This document shows positions 1-8,247 of a DNA stretch of 21,247 bases, piece after piece; positions within the stretch are counted from its first letter, which is position 1, and each line of letters starts with the position of its first letter. The stretch comes from CAWHOW01 sp050013795 (GTDB taxonomy: Bacteria > Bacteroidota > Bacteroidia > Bacteroidales > CG2-30-32-10): positions 1-21,247 of the forward strand of contig JBEKEO010000032.1 of the NCBI GenBank assembly GCA_050013795.1. Direction: 5' to 3'. The notes below the pieces were generated by a model. The model was not told the DNA's origin. It searched no databases and worked only from the letters and a program-made list of their open reading frames with translations. The translations under genes and the position numbers were made by a program.

Positions 1-40
1 TTTAAGTTCGAAATTAAACTATCAGATATTACTTAAATTG

Positions 41-72
41 CTTGATTACAGATAAATATTAATATATTTTTG
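41..72 (+). promoter_or_regulatory. Putative Bacteroidota promoter upstream of the small ORF
   Basis: TATTTTTG at 65-72 fits the -7 consensus TAnnTTTG. CTTG at 41-44 is a one-mismatch -33 element with a 20-nt spacer. Transcription would start near position 79, leaving a leader of about 60 nt before the ATG at 138. In such AT-rich DNA an isolated match can be chance. Confidence 0.4.
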
Positions 73-137
73 TCCGGATTATTATTGTGCAGAGCGATTA
101 TTATAAAAATATTATTAAGCCTGCTTAAAATCTTTTC

Positions 138-413
138 ATGGAAGTATACAGTCCTAAAGCTCAGAAACCAGATAATTTTAAGAAAAACACTTTGCGTAAA
201 AAAGATGTGGTAATGATAAACAGTAAATCAACTTTAACTAGCAGGACGGTAACATTTGAAATAGATAAAGAAACTCAAAAAAACAATATTCCTAAGCATA
301 GTTTTATGACTTCTATGTTCGATTATCTTAAATTGAAGTTTTATAACAGGATGAAAACATTCTTTGATTATGAAGACAGGTTTAAAGAAAAGACAACGAA
401 TGCCGTTAAATAA
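138..413 (+). CDS. Hypothetical small basic protein (91 aa)
   Basis: I do not recognise this family. The predicted protein is lysine-rich, with many K, N and T residues and no signal peptide or membrane segment. Its C-terminal third (about residues 57-85) alternates aromatic and basic residues (MFDYLKLKFYNRMKTFFDYE) and could form an amphipathic helix. The ATG at 138 is the first in frame; a second in-frame ATG at 210 (M25) would give a 67-residue form. A promoter-like site lies about 65 nt upstream and no ORF competes in this interval. It could be a real small cytosolic protein or a chance ORF in AT-rich DNA; coding potential was not computed. Confidence 0.4.
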   Translation: MEVYSPKAQKPDNFKKNTLRKKDVVMINSKSTLTSRTVTFEIDKETQKNNIPKHSFMTSMFDYLKLKFYNRMKTFFDYEDRFKEKTTNAVK

Positions 414-559
414 AATACTTTAAACCACATACTCTATTATAGGATAAAGAATATTTTTATTTTATAACTTCTTCCTGTATTGCATTAAATATGCATCCAC
501 ATTTATATAAAAGCTTATATCTTTTTTGATTTATAATGCCAGGATATTGTAATTATCAA

Positions 560-567
560 TAATTTTG
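560..567 (+). promoter_or_regulatory. Putative -7 element before the Asp-box propeller gene
   Basis: TAATTTTG matches TAnnTTTG and lies 27 nt before the ATG at 595, giving a leader of about 20 nt. No TTTG lies at the usual 19-21 nt upstream (the nearest is at 525-528), so only half of the promoter is supported. Confidence 0.4.
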
Positions 568-594
568 GAAATATAAACATGAGATTAAATAGAA

Positions 595-1767
595 ATGAAA
601 AGACTTTTCCTCTTTTTAGCATTTATATATATTGTAAGCATTGCAAATGCACAATGGCAGCATACTAACCTTGACAGCAATTCAGTTAAGAGTATTTCCG
701 TTCAGTGCCTTATAATTAACGGCAACAATATTTTTGCAGGAACCAACAGCGGAGTATATTTATCATCGAACAATGGAAACAAATGGACAGCGGTTAATTC
801 TGGCTTAACAGATACTACTTATGTTTCAGCATTTGCAATTAACGATAGCAATATTTTTACCGGAACTTATGGTGGTGGAGTGTTTTTATCTTCAAACAAT
901 GGAAGCAACTGGAATGCGGTGAATACAGGTTTAACAGATTATAATGTTCAGGCATTAGCCATAAACGGAAGTAATGTTTTTGCCGGAACCTATAGCGGCG
1001 GCGGTGTTTATTTGTCCTCAAACAATGGAAACAATTGGAATGCAGTTAAAAATGGCCTGACAGATACACTTGTGAATGCATTAGCATTTAAGGGTGACAC
1101 TCTTTTTGCAGGAACTTATAAAGGCATATATTCATCGTCGAACAATGGAGGCAATTGGAGTGTAGATACAGGCAATATCCAGGTTAATGCATTAGCAGTT
1201 AGCGGGAATAACTTTTTTGCAGGTACCGCTAACGGTATGTATTTATCCCAAGATAACGGAAGCACATGGTTTGCCCGGAACACAGGCTTAACCGATACAT
1301 ATATTTCAGCATTGGCAGTGAATGGGAATAACATCTTTGCAGGATCAGGCGATGGTGTGTACTGGTCTTCAAATAATGGAAGCACATGGCTGGCATCGAA
1401 TAATGGTTTAATAAATACCGATGTTCATGCTTTAGCAACAAATGGAAGTTACATTTTCGCAGGAACTATGGGCAGCGGAGTTTGGAGGCTGCCATTAACT
1501 GAACTGGGTATTAAAGAAATTAATATCGAAAGCAATATTTGGGTTTATCCTAACCCTAATAATGGGAAATTCCAAGTTACAGGCCCCAATAACCAAATTC
1601 AAAGCCTGGAAGTTTACAATATAATAGGTAAAGAAGTGCATTCAACTTCAAATGTCAAACATGAAACATCTGGCGAGATTGATATTTCTTCGTTTCCGGC
1701 AGGGATGTATATTGTGAAAGTAAAAACGGAAAAAGGAGCATGGGAAAGAAAGTTTATAAAAGAATAA
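595..1767 (+). CDS. T9SS-exported Asp-box (BNR-like) beta-propeller protein
   Basis: This is a 390-residue exported protein. Residues 1-19 form a Sec signal peptide ending in ANA before Gln20. About seven repeats of roughly 40 residues follow, up to about residue 305. Each starts with a strand like NGNNIFAGT and continues with SSNNGxxW, an Asp-box-like turn (S-x-D/N-x-G-x-x-W) present in repeats 1-6; the last repeat lacks the turn. This pattern predicts a seven-bladed propeller as in sialidase or photosystem-stability-factor-like folds, but no catalytic residues are evident. Residues from about 319 (YPNPNNGKFQV) to the terminal KFIKE form a T9SS type A sorting domain, so the protein should be surface-attached or released. 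Binding or adhesion is a guess. The next gene starts only 6 nt downstream, which suggests co-transcription. Confidence 0.85.
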   Translation: MKRLFLFLAFIYIVSIANAQWQHTNLDSNSVKSISVQCLIINGNNIFAGTNSGVYLSSNNGNKWTAVNSGLTDTTYVSAFAINDSNIFTGTYGGGVFLSSNNGSNWNAVNTGLTDYNVQALAINGSNVFAGTYSGGGVYLSSNNGNNWNAVKNGLTDTLVNALAFKGDTLFAGTYKGIYSSSNNGGNWSVDTGNIQVNALAVSGNNFFAGTANGMYLSQDNGSTWFARNTGLTDTYISALAVNGNNIFAGSGDGVYWSSNNGSTWLASNNGLINTDVHALATNGSYIFAGTMGSGVWRLPLTELGIKEINIESNIWVYPNPNNGKFQVTGPNNQIQSLEVYNIIGKEVHSTSNVKHETSGEIDISSFPAGMYIVKVKTEKGAWERKFIKE

Positions 1768-1773
1768 AGATCA

Positions 1774-2472
1774 TTGAACTTTAAACAAAAAAATGTGAAT
1801 AAAATATTTGCTGTTGCTTTTATTATAGTAATTACTGCTTTGCATTCTTTCAGCCAGGATGTAATAGTTTTAAAGAACAGCGGCGAAAGGATACAAGCTA
1901 AAATAATAGAAGTTGGACCGGCTGAAATTAAATATAAGGATTATGACAAACAGGATGGCCCGATTTATATTATTTCAAAAGCGGATGTTGACATGATTCT
2001 TTATGTTGACGGCTCAAAGGATGTGTTTATTGAAGAGCCTGATAACACTGATTCGACAACAACAAATGCTCCAAATAATGGAAATGCTGGCAATACTACA
2101 AATACAGAAAATACTTCACCTGCAACCAAACCTGAATATACTGCAAACCTCTCGAACGACGATCTTTTCAAGCAGGGACAAGCAGATGCAAAGAAATATT
2201 ACAGGGGATACCATGGCGCTGCATCATCAACATATTTGGTAAGCATGATTGGTACGCCTATAGCAGGCTTAATACCGGCAATTGCATGTTCAACTACAAC
2301 ACCGCATGGCAAATATTTAATGTGTCCTGACCCCGAACTCCTTAAAAACAATGAATATTATGCCGGCTATATCTTAAGAGCTAAAAGGATAAAATCAAGA
2401 AAGATATGGACCAGTTGGGGAGTGGCTTGCAGTATATATGCATTTTATGTATTATTGTATTCGGCTTATTAA
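1774..2472 (+). CDS. Exported/membrane protein of a Bacteroidota-specific family
   Basis: The product (232 aa) has a hydrophobic N-terminal segment ending in SFSQ (residue 28), probably a signal peptide. Residues 29-86 (DVIVLKNSGERIQAKIIEVG..., ISKADVDMILYVDG) resemble a small beta-rich domain that I associate with Bacteroidota proteins of unknown function. An N/T-rich linker follows (about 91-125). A C-terminal module (131-232) starts with QGQADAKKYYRGYHGA, has a Gly/Ala-rich hydrophobic stretch (about 152-172), the segment DPELLKNNEYYAGY and a final hydrophobic helix (about 212-230). The start is TTG at 1774; a GTG at 1795 would give a shorter, more standard signal peptide (MNKIFAVAF). It lies 6 nt after the propeller gene, probably in one operon. 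Function unknown. Confidence 0.75.
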   Translation: MNFKQKNVNKIFAVAFIIVITALHSFSQDVIVLKNSGERIQAKIIEVGPAEIKYKDYDKQDGPIYIISKADVDMILYVDGSKDVFIEEPDNTDSTTTNAPNNGNAGNTTNTENTSPATKPEYTANLSNDDLFKQGQADAKKYYRGYHGAASSTYLVSMIGTPIAGLIPAIACSTTTPHGKYLMCPDPELLKNNEYYAGYILRAKRIKSRKIWTSWGVACSIYAFYVLLYSAY

Positions 2473-2502
2473 TAAAGGGGTTTTAATTTTGCTATTTGTT
2501 AT

Positions 2503-2522
2503 CCTGCCTGTCGGCAGACAGG
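2503..2522. repeat. Short palindromic dispersed repeat, copy 1
   Basis: The stretch starts CCTGCC and contains CCTGTC-GGCA-GACAGG, a perfect 6-bp stem (2507-2512 with 2517-2522) around a 4-nt loop. It is GC-rich in an AT-rich spacer. A near-identical inverted copy lies at 11218-11234 and a related one at 3366-3392. It looks like a REP-type intergenic element; no run of T follows, so a terminator role is weak. Confidence 0.6.
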
Positions 2523-2604
2523 TTCAACATCATCAATCATAAATGATTTATTATTTGCATTGCAGCCCGAAAATGTTTAATTTAGTGCTGTTAATTTCAT
2601 TTCC

Positions 2605-3492
2605 ATGCAAAGAATACTGTTTATTACTTTTTTTCTGTTAATTAATTTGGCTACAGTAAAAGCACAAACATATTATCCATTGGTTGATACAAATAGTTTG
2701 TGGAGTACCTTAACAACATACCAGGACCAGGAACCAGAGGCCGATACTTATTTTACAAAATTTGAAGAAGATACCGTAATAAATACCTTTCATTACTTTA
2801 CAGTTTTTAAAACGTATGATTCTACCCTGATAAATTGGACTAATAATGGATATATTCGTGAGGATTCTAATGAAAAAATATACTATAAAGCAATTGCCAC
2901 TCAACCTGAAGCATTATTATATGATTTTAATCATGGCATAAATGATACAATAAACATTTTTTCAGTAAAAGTAAAAGTTGACTCTATTGATTCAATTAAT
3001 ATATCAGGCAAGCCAAGAAAAAGATTTTATCTGTCAAGAATCCCTTATGGGCCGTTAGATATTTGGATAGAAGGAATAGGTAGCTTACTTGGAGTATTGA
3101 ACCCCCAATTTTTAAGTGGTATCGTTGATAGCAGAGGTCATGCTTTACTTTGTTTTACTGAAAATGATACGTTAAAGTACGTCAACCCTGAATTTAATTC
3201 TTGTTATCAGTTAATAGATAATGTTTTTGAACTTGAAAAGGACAACATTAACTTTGTTATTTTTCCAAACCCGGCAAATAATTACTTCGTAATCCAATCC
3301 TTGCAGCAAGCCACAATAGAAATTTTAAACATACAAGGACAAACAATCCTGCAACAACAAATACAGCCTGCCTCGCAGCAAGGCGGGCAAGGAAAAACAA
3401 ACATTGATATAAGCGGGCTTGCAAAAGGAGTTTACATTTTAAGAATGCTTAGTAATGACAGGACAGAAGTGGCAAGGATAGTAAAAGAATGA
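2605..3492 (+). CDS. T9SS-exported protein of unknown function
   Basis: This 295-residue protein has a signal peptide (residues 1-20, ending VKAQ). Its central region (about 21-205) is rich in aromatic and acidic residues and probably beta-structured; I do not recognise a catalytic motif. A T9SS type A sorting domain runs from about residue 219 (FPNPANNYFVI) through IEILNIQGQTIL and IDISGLAKGVYIL to the terminal RIVKE. Inside it, residues about 253-262 (QIQPASQQGGQGK) form a Q/G-rich insertion encoded by a GC-rich palindrome like those found between genes. The ATG at 2605 is the only start that keeps the whole signal peptide. The 132-nt spacer upstream suggests separate transcription from the propeller operon, though I see no clear promoter. 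Confidence 0.8.
   Translation: MQRILFITFFLLINLATVKAQTYYPLVDTNSLWSTLTTYQDQEPEADTYFTKFEEDTVINTFHYFTVFKTYDSTLINWTNNGYIREDSNEKIYYKAIATQPEALLYDFNHGINDTINIFSVKVKVDSIDSINISGKPRKRFYLSRIPYGPLDIWIEGIGSLLGVLNPQFLSGIVDSRGHALLCFTENDTLKYVNPEFNSCYQLIDNVFELEKDNINFVIFPNPANNYFVIQSLQQATIEILNIQGQTILQQQIQPASQQGGQGKTNIDISGLAKGVYILRMLSNDRTEVARIVKE
3366..3392. repeat. Palindromic repeat, copy inside a coding region
   Basis: GCCTGCCT (3366-3373) pairs with AGGCGGGC (3381-3388) in an 8-bp stem with one wobble pair and a 7-nt loop. It is much more GC-rich than the gene around it and is read in frame as part of a Q/G-rich loop in the T9SS sorting domain. Its CCTGCC core is shared with the intergenic copy at 2503-2522. 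Confidence 0.5.
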
Positions 3493-3522
3493 TATTTACA
3501 ATACACAACTTAATATTTCAAT

Positions 3523-3948
3523 ATGAAAGAAATTCTTAAAATGATCCCCGTTGCGCTATATATAATAGTTGGTGTTATTAGTTTACTAATGGCTTACAAG
3601 AATTTATTTGCTGTTAAATTTTTGCCATTTCACCAAAAAGCATCAGGCAGACAATGGAATGAGATAGAATATCCGCTTAAACTTGTTATTATATCGTTAA
3701 TAAGGCTGGCAGGGTTAGGGTTTCTTGTAATAGCTATATTATTGCTGGTTTTTCCTGTTGTTAATTATTTTGAGCCAAACACGTTCTATAAATACACAAT
3801 TCCTGTAATTGCGTTAATTTATTGCAGCGGGCTTTTTATTATAAATTATGTGCTGTACAGTAAAACAAAAGCCAAAACTCCATGGAAAGGCTCGTTATAT
3901 GCCATGTTTATAATTATTTTGGGAATTATAATTTCAATTTTCAGTTAA
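3523..3948 (+). CDS. Four-helix integral membrane protein, function unknown
   Basis: The product has 141 residues and is mostly hydrophobic. Four transmembrane helices are predicted by eye at about residues 8-28, 52-80, 90-112 and 121-140, with a polar loop (KFLPFHQKASGRQWNEIEYP) between the first two. No enzymatic motif or known family was recognised. There is no cleavable signal peptide; the first helix is probably an anchor. The gene starts 30 nt after the preceding T9SS gene on the same strand, so read-through is likely, but a functional link is not shown. Confidence 0.7.
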   Translation: MKEILKMIPVALYIIVGVISLLMAYKNLFAVKFLPFHQKASGRQWNEIEYPLKLVIISLIRLAGLGFLVIAILLLVFPVVNYFEPNTFYKYTIPVIALIYCSGLFIINYVLYSKTKAKTPWKGSLYAMFIIILGIIISIFS

Positions 3949-4110
3949 AATAATTTCGGGGCAGGAGATAAATATTTGATGTTTCTATTTAACATAGTTT
4001 TGCGTTATAGGACAACAATTATAGAGATAAGAGTAAACATATAATCAATTGTTTATGGTAATATTAATTGTCTTATAATGCACATTATGTTAAATAGCCC
4101 AAACGAAAAT

Positions 4111-4148
4111 AATAGGGAAATTATTGTGTAACTTCCCTATTTTATTTT
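4111..4148. terminator. Hairpin between convergent genes, probable terminator
   Basis: AATAGGGAA (4111-4119) and TTCCCTATT (4133-4141) form a perfect 9-bp stem with a 13-nt loop. T-rich sequence follows on the plus strand (TTATTTTTTATTT), and ATTTTCGTTT follows on the minus strand. The hairpin sits directly after the stop codon of the minus-strand TPR gene and about 160 nt after the plus-strand membrane protein gene, so it could serve both directions. Confidence 0.65.
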
Positions 4149-5327
4149 TTATTTAAGAGAATTCAGTTTATCAGTTACTGCTTTCAGCTTATCCATTTGA
4201 CTGGTTCTGGCATATAACTGTTTCAATGAAATTAAGGTTTGCTTATCATTAGGACTTAACTGCTGAGCTTTTTCCAGATAAGGTAAAGCATTTTTCCATC
4301 TTTCTTCAAACTTTGTTTTCATTTCATTATACTTGGTCATGTCGTTAACCATTCCATCAGCTACAAGATAAAGTCTTATTCCATCGTTAAAGTATAATGC
4401 GCCAATTTCATATATGGCATCAAAATAATCGGGTTTCAATTCTATGGCTTTTTTATATTCTTTAGCTGCATTATTGAATGAAGTATCGCGGTCAACACGT
4501 GATTTTGTTGTATCGTTTGCATATGCTTCATAGGCGCCTCCAAATGCAAAATATAACTGAGGATTGTTCGGGCTTATTTTAATTAAAGTATCCAGAAGCC
4601 CTTTGGTTTCTTTCATCATTCCACCGGCTAAGTAAATATTTACTTCTTCTTCCATCAAACTGGTATTGTCGTTAAATACTTTCCTGCCTTTCTTTACAAC
4701 ATCCAATGCTTTAGGTATATTCTTTTCTTCCTTGTAAATGTTAGCTAGGTTATAATATAATGCAGGATTCTTATAGTTGATTTTCATATCTTTTATGAAA
4801 TATTCCTTGGCTTTATCATTCAATTTTGCATTCATAGCGCTAACGCCTGCATTAAAAGTTGCTAATGAATCAGGATTACCGATCAGGGCATTAATTTCAA
4901 TAGTTTTAGCAAAACTGTTCATTGCCTGCAGGTATTTTGCTTTGCCGAAATACTCAGCGCCTTTGTTGTAGAAAGCATCACCGCATCTTAACAACGAAGC
5001 AAGTATCTCATCATAAAATTCCTTTTTAGGGTCAAGCTCTATTGCTTTCTGGTATGAATTATAGGCAACCATAACGGCATTCGAATCAAGTTTTTTATAT
5101 TTATCATCTTTTGAGAATTGAATATTAAGATAAATATCGCCCTTTAATTTCCATGTTTTAGCCCATGTTTTAGTATCAGGATCCTGTACTGCAAGATCAA
5201 TGTAATCTTTTGCCTTGTCTAAATATCCTTTGTTAAAACTCGACCAGGCGCTCTGATAATTTTGTTTCTGGGCATGCGCAATAATTATTACAAACATCAT
5301 TGCCGCAAGAATCGTGATTTTTTTCAT
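4149..5327 (-). CDS. Periplasmic tetratricopeptide repeat (TPR) protein
   Basis: This 392-residue protein has a signal peptide (residues 1-19, ending AHAQ) and then almost only helical repeats. TPR-like units can be seen at about 24-50 (AWSSFNKGYLDKAKDYIDLA), 86-103 (AYNSYQKAIELDP), 117-148, 155-180, 188-220, 254-300 (AAKEYKKAIELKPD) and 335-360 (ALPYLEKAQQLSPN). TPR arrays mediate protein-protein contacts, and export suggests a periplasmic scaffold, but no partner can be named. The gene lies 117 nt downstream of gyrA on the same strand. I recall TPR genes next to gyrA in other Bacteroidota but could not check this. A good -7 element in the spacer suggests it also has its own promoter. Confidence 0.85.
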   Translation of the reverse strand: MKKITILAAMMFVIIIAHAQKQNYQSAWSSFNKGYLDKAKDYIDLAVQDPDTKTWAKTWKLKGDIYLNIQFSKDDKYKKLDSNAVMVAYNSYQKAIELDPKKEFYDEILASLLRCGDAFYNKGAEYFGKAKYLQAMNSFAKTIEINALIGNPDSLATFNAGVSAMNAKLNDKAKEYFIKDMKINYKNPALYYNLANIYKEEKNIPKALDVVKKGRKVFNDNTSLMEEEVNIYLAGGMMKETKGLLDTLIKISPNNPQLYFAFGGAYEAYANDTTKSRVDRDTSFNNAAKEYKKAIELKPDYFDAIYEIGALYFNDGIRLYLVADGMVNDMTKYNEMKTKFEERWKNALPYLEKAQQLSPNDKQTLISLKQLYARTSQMDKLKAVTDKLNSLK

Positions 5328-5359
5328 TTTTTTATATGTTTAATATTAAAGAAACGCAA

Positions 5360-5391
5360 CAAAATTAATTTTTCTGTTTTAATATTATCAA
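5360..5391 (-). promoter_or_regulatory. Promoter for the TPR gene
   Basis: On the minus strand TAATTTTG (5367-5360) matches the -7 consensus, and ATTG (5392-5389) supplies a TTG -33 core with a 21-nt spacer. Transcription would start near 5353, giving a leader of about 25 nt before the ATG at 5327. Confidence 0.5.
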
Positions 5392-5444
5392 TTTTATTGC
5401 CAAATTATTTGAATAAATATATTTGAAACTAAATTATTTATCAA

Positions 5445-8012
5445 TTATACTTCGCTATCACCGCCATTATTACCCGGATTTTCATCAAATTCAGGAATAT
5501 CTCCGGGATTAATACCAGTCTCTTCATCGTTGATGTCACCGGAAGCATTCCCATTGCCGGTATTATTAATTTTATCTTCTTCTACCGGTGTAACAGCTGC
5601 AATAGAATCGTCATCTTTCATTTTAATGAGGCGAACACCCTGAGTGGCCCTGCCCATTACACGCAGCTGTTTAACTTCCATGCGGATAATGATACCAGAT
5701 TTAATAATGATCATCAGATCATCAGTATCAAGAACTTCCTTAATGGCAACGAGTTTGCCTGTTTTTTCAGTAATATTAAGTGTCTTTACACCTTTTCCAC
5801 CCCTGTTGGTAACGCGGTAATCTTCTAAGCTGGAACGTTTGCCATAACCATTTTCAGACACAACCAATATATCATAAATGTTTTTCTCTAAACAAACCAT
5901 ACCAATCACTTCGTCGTCAGCTCCGGCAAGTGTCATTCCCCTAACACCAGTGGCATTTCTACCCATAGGACGGACTTTAGATTCATTGAAACGTATTGCC
6001 CTGCCAAAGCGGTTAGCTAGCAGGACTTCATTTTGACCGTTGGTCAATTTAGCTTCAAGTAATTGGTCGTCTTCTTTAATGTTGATTGCATTAATGCCGT
6101 TTGCTCTTGGCCTTGAATATGCTTCCAGCGATGTTTTCTTTATTGTCCCTCTTTTTGTGCAAAGAATAATGAAATTGTTATTGATATATTCTTCTTTATC
6201 CAGGCTTTTTACGTTGATAAATGCTTTAACCTTATCATCGGGTGTGATATTTACCATATTCTGAATGGCACGCCCTTTAGAAGTTTTAGTGCCTTCAGGC
6301 ACTTCAAATACCCTTAGCCAGAAACATTTCCCTTTTTCAGTAAAGAAAAGCATGTATTCATGCATGGTGGCTATATACAAATGCTCAATATAGTCTTCAT
6401 CCCTTATATCAGTTCCTTTAGAACCACGCCCTCCCCTGCTCTGAACACGGTATTCGCTCAGCAGTGTTCTTTTTATATAGCCCATATGCGATATGGTGAT
6501 CACAACGCTTTCATCGGCTATAGTATCTTCTATCCTGAAATCTGAAGCGGTATATTCTATTTCGGTGCGTGGCTTATCGGCGTAATTATTCTTTATCTCC
6601 AGCAATTCATCCTTGATGATCTGCATACATAGATTTTCATCCGAAAGAATGTTTTTTAAATGTTCTATCAGCTTCATCAATTCTTCATATTCCTGTTTCA
6701 GCTTATCTCTTTCAAGTCCTGTAAGCTGCTGCAGGCGCATGGCAAGGATAGCTTTTGCCTGTATTTCGCTAAGGTTAAAGCTTTCCATGAGGCCAACCTT
6801 TGCTTCATCAGGAGTTTTAGAAGCCCTTATCAGTTTAATTACTTCATCAAGATGATCGAGGGCAATTAATAAACCTTCGAGTATGTGGGCTCTTTTTTCA
6901 GCTTCAGCCAATTCGAATTTTGTTCTCCGAATTACAACATCATGTCGGTGTTCAACAAAATAAAAAATAAGCTGTTTCAGGTTCAAAGTCATTGGTCTGC
7001 CTTTAACAAGACATACATTGTTAACGCTGAAGGCTGTCTGCAGGGCAGTATTCTGGTATAGGTTATTTAAAACCACATTGGTAACGGCATCTTTCTTCAA
7101 TTCATAAACGATGCGCATTCCATTTCTGTCGGATTCATCACGTATATCAGAAATACCTTCTATCTTTTTATCATTTATCAGGTCGGCAGTCTTCTTTATC
7201 ATTTCAGACTTATTGACCTGGTATGGAATAGAAGTTATGATGATCCTTTCTCTGCCATGTTCTGTTTGTTCAATAGTTGATTCGCCACGAACTACAATTC
7301 TACCTCTCCCTGTTTCAAATGCTTCACGAACGCCATCATACCCGTATATTATTCCACCGGTTGGGAAATCTGGTCCTTTAATTATTTTCGACAGTTCAGC
7401 AATTGTGATATCCTTGTTTTCAATAAAGGCAATAGTTCCGTCAATAACTTCACCCAGGTTATGCGGTGGCATATTTGTAGCCATACCAACAGCAATACCC
7501 GAAGCTCCGTTTATCAAAAGATTAGGAATCCTCGCAGGCATTACAACAGGTTCCTGCAATGAATCATCAAAATTCAACTGGAAATCAACAGTGTCTTTAT
7601 CAATGTCAGCAACTATTTCCTCTGCTATCTTTTTCAGCCTGGCTTCCGTGTACCGCATAGCTGCAGGACTGTCACCATCAATAGAGCCGAAATTGCCCTG
7701 TCCGTCAACCAGCGGGTAACGAAGTGACCATTCCTGCGCCATTCTGACCATAGCATCATAAACCGAAGTATCGCCGTGAGGATGATACTTACCAAGCACT
7801 TCTCCTACTATCCTGGCTGATTTTTTGTATGATCTGTTGGAAAGCAGCCCCAAATCAAGCATTCCGTATAATACCCTGCGGTGAACAGGCTTAAGCCCGT
7901 CCCTTACATCCGGTAATGCACGTGACACAATGACCGACATTGAATAGTCAATGTAGGCCGATTTCATCTGATCTTCAATGTTAATCTGTACTATTTTTTC
8001 ACCTTCTGCCAT
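5445..8012 (-). CDS. gyrA: DNA gyrase subunit A
   Basis: GyrA forms the A2B2 gyrase that introduces negative supercoils using ATP hydrolysed by GyrB. The length (855 aa) is normal. The breakage-reunion domain has the catalytic tyrosine at Tyr121 in AMRYTEAR (E. coli Tyr122) and the quinolone-determining region around HPHGDTSVYD (78-86). The E. coli Ser83 position is Thr82 here, and Asp87 is kept as Asp86. The C-terminal DNA-wrapping propeller starts near residue 500. Its GyrA box reads QSRGGRG (524-530), and a second similar motif, TNRGGKG, lies at 735-741; these favour GyrA over ParC. The last 45 residues form an acidic, N/G-rich tail. The ATG at 8012 is preceded by AAAAGGAG. A TPR gene follows; clpC is divergent. 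I see no clear promoter. Confidence 0.97.
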   Translation of the reverse strand: MAEGEKIVQINIEDQMKSAYIDYSMSVIVSRALPDVRDGLKPVHRRVLYGMLDLGLLSNRSYKKSARIVGEVLGKYHPHGDTSVYDAMVRMAQEWSLRYPLVDGQGNFGSIDGDSPAAMRYTEARLKKIAEEIVADIDKDTVDFQLNFDDSLQEPVVMPARIPNLLINGASGIAVGMATNMPPHNLGEVIDGTIAFIENKDITIAELSKIIKGPDFPTGGIIYGYDGVREAFETGRGRIVVRGESTIEQTEHGRERIIITSIPYQVNKSEMIKKTADLINDKKIEGISDIRDESDRNGMRIVYELKKDAVTNVVLNNLYQNTALQTAFSVNNVCLVKGRPMTLNLKQLIFYFVEHRHDVVIRRTKFELAEAEKRAHILEGLLIALDHLDEVIKLIRASKTPDEAKVGLMESFNLSEIQAKAILAMRLQQLTGLERDKLKQEYEELMKLIEHLKNILSDENLCMQIIKDELLEIKNNYADKPRTEIEYTASDFRIEDTIADESVVITISHMGYIKRTLLSEYRVQSRGGRGSKGTDIRDEDYIEHLYIATMHEYMLFFTEKGKCFWLRVFEVPEGTKTSKGRAIQNMVNITPDDKVKAFINVKSLDKEEYINNNFIILCTKRGTIKKTSLEAYSRPRANGINAINIKEDDQLLEAKLTNGQNEVLLANRFGRAIRFNESKVRPMGRNATGVRGMTLAGADDEVIGMVCLEKNIYDILVVSENGYGKRSSLEDYRVTNRGGKGVKTLNITEKTGKLVAIKEVLDTDDLMIIIKSGIIIRMEVKQLRVMGRATQGVRLIKMKDDDSIAAVTPVEEDKINNTGNGNASGDINDEETGINPGDIPEFDENPGNNGGDSEV

Positions 8013-8017
8013 TTTAT

Positions 8018-8025
8018 CTCCTTTT
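8018..8025 (-). promoter_or_regulatory. Strong Shine-Dalgarno sequence for gyrA
   Basis: Read on the minus strand, AAAAGGAG ends 5 nt before the ATG at 8012. Strong Shine-Dalgarno sequences are uncommon in Bacteroidota, so this fixes the gyrA start. Confidence 0.7.
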
Positions 8026-8191
8026 ACTGTTAAATCAATCTAAGCACGATTTTTGATGTGTGTTGAAATATTCCACGAAAGTAATGTTTTTTTATGAGAA
8101 TATTTACAGTTTTTTTGAGTTTTTATTACTAACAAAAATGTGTTGAAAAATAAAGATGGTAAAAATCCGTTATCTCCTTATTGTGAGTAAA

Positions 8192-8222
8192 TTTGGAAAC
8201 ATATTAATTATAGCTAATTTTG
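8192..8222 (+). promoter_or_regulatory. clpC promoter with exact match to the Bacteroidota consensus
   Basis: TTTG (8192-8195), a 19-nt spacer and TAATTTTG (8215-8222) match the -33/-7 consensus exactly. Transcription would start near 8229, leaving a leader of about 19 nt that holds the ribosome binding site. The -33 TTTG is also the end of another TAnnTTTG match (TAAATTTG, 8188-8195), so a second, upstream start is possible. Confidence 0.7.
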
Positions 8223-8233
8223 ATGGTTTATAT

Positions 8234-8238
8234 AGGAG
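8234..8238 (+). promoter_or_regulatory. Shine-Dalgarno sequence for clpC
   Basis: AGGAG lies 9 nt before the ATG at 8248 and supports that start. Confidence 0.6.
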
Positions 8239-8247
8239 TTTGAAATT

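Noticed and set aside
7111..7719. 202-codon plus-strand open frame inside gyrA
   Set aside because: It is the antisense shadow of the conserved gyrA breakage-reunion domain and resembles no family.
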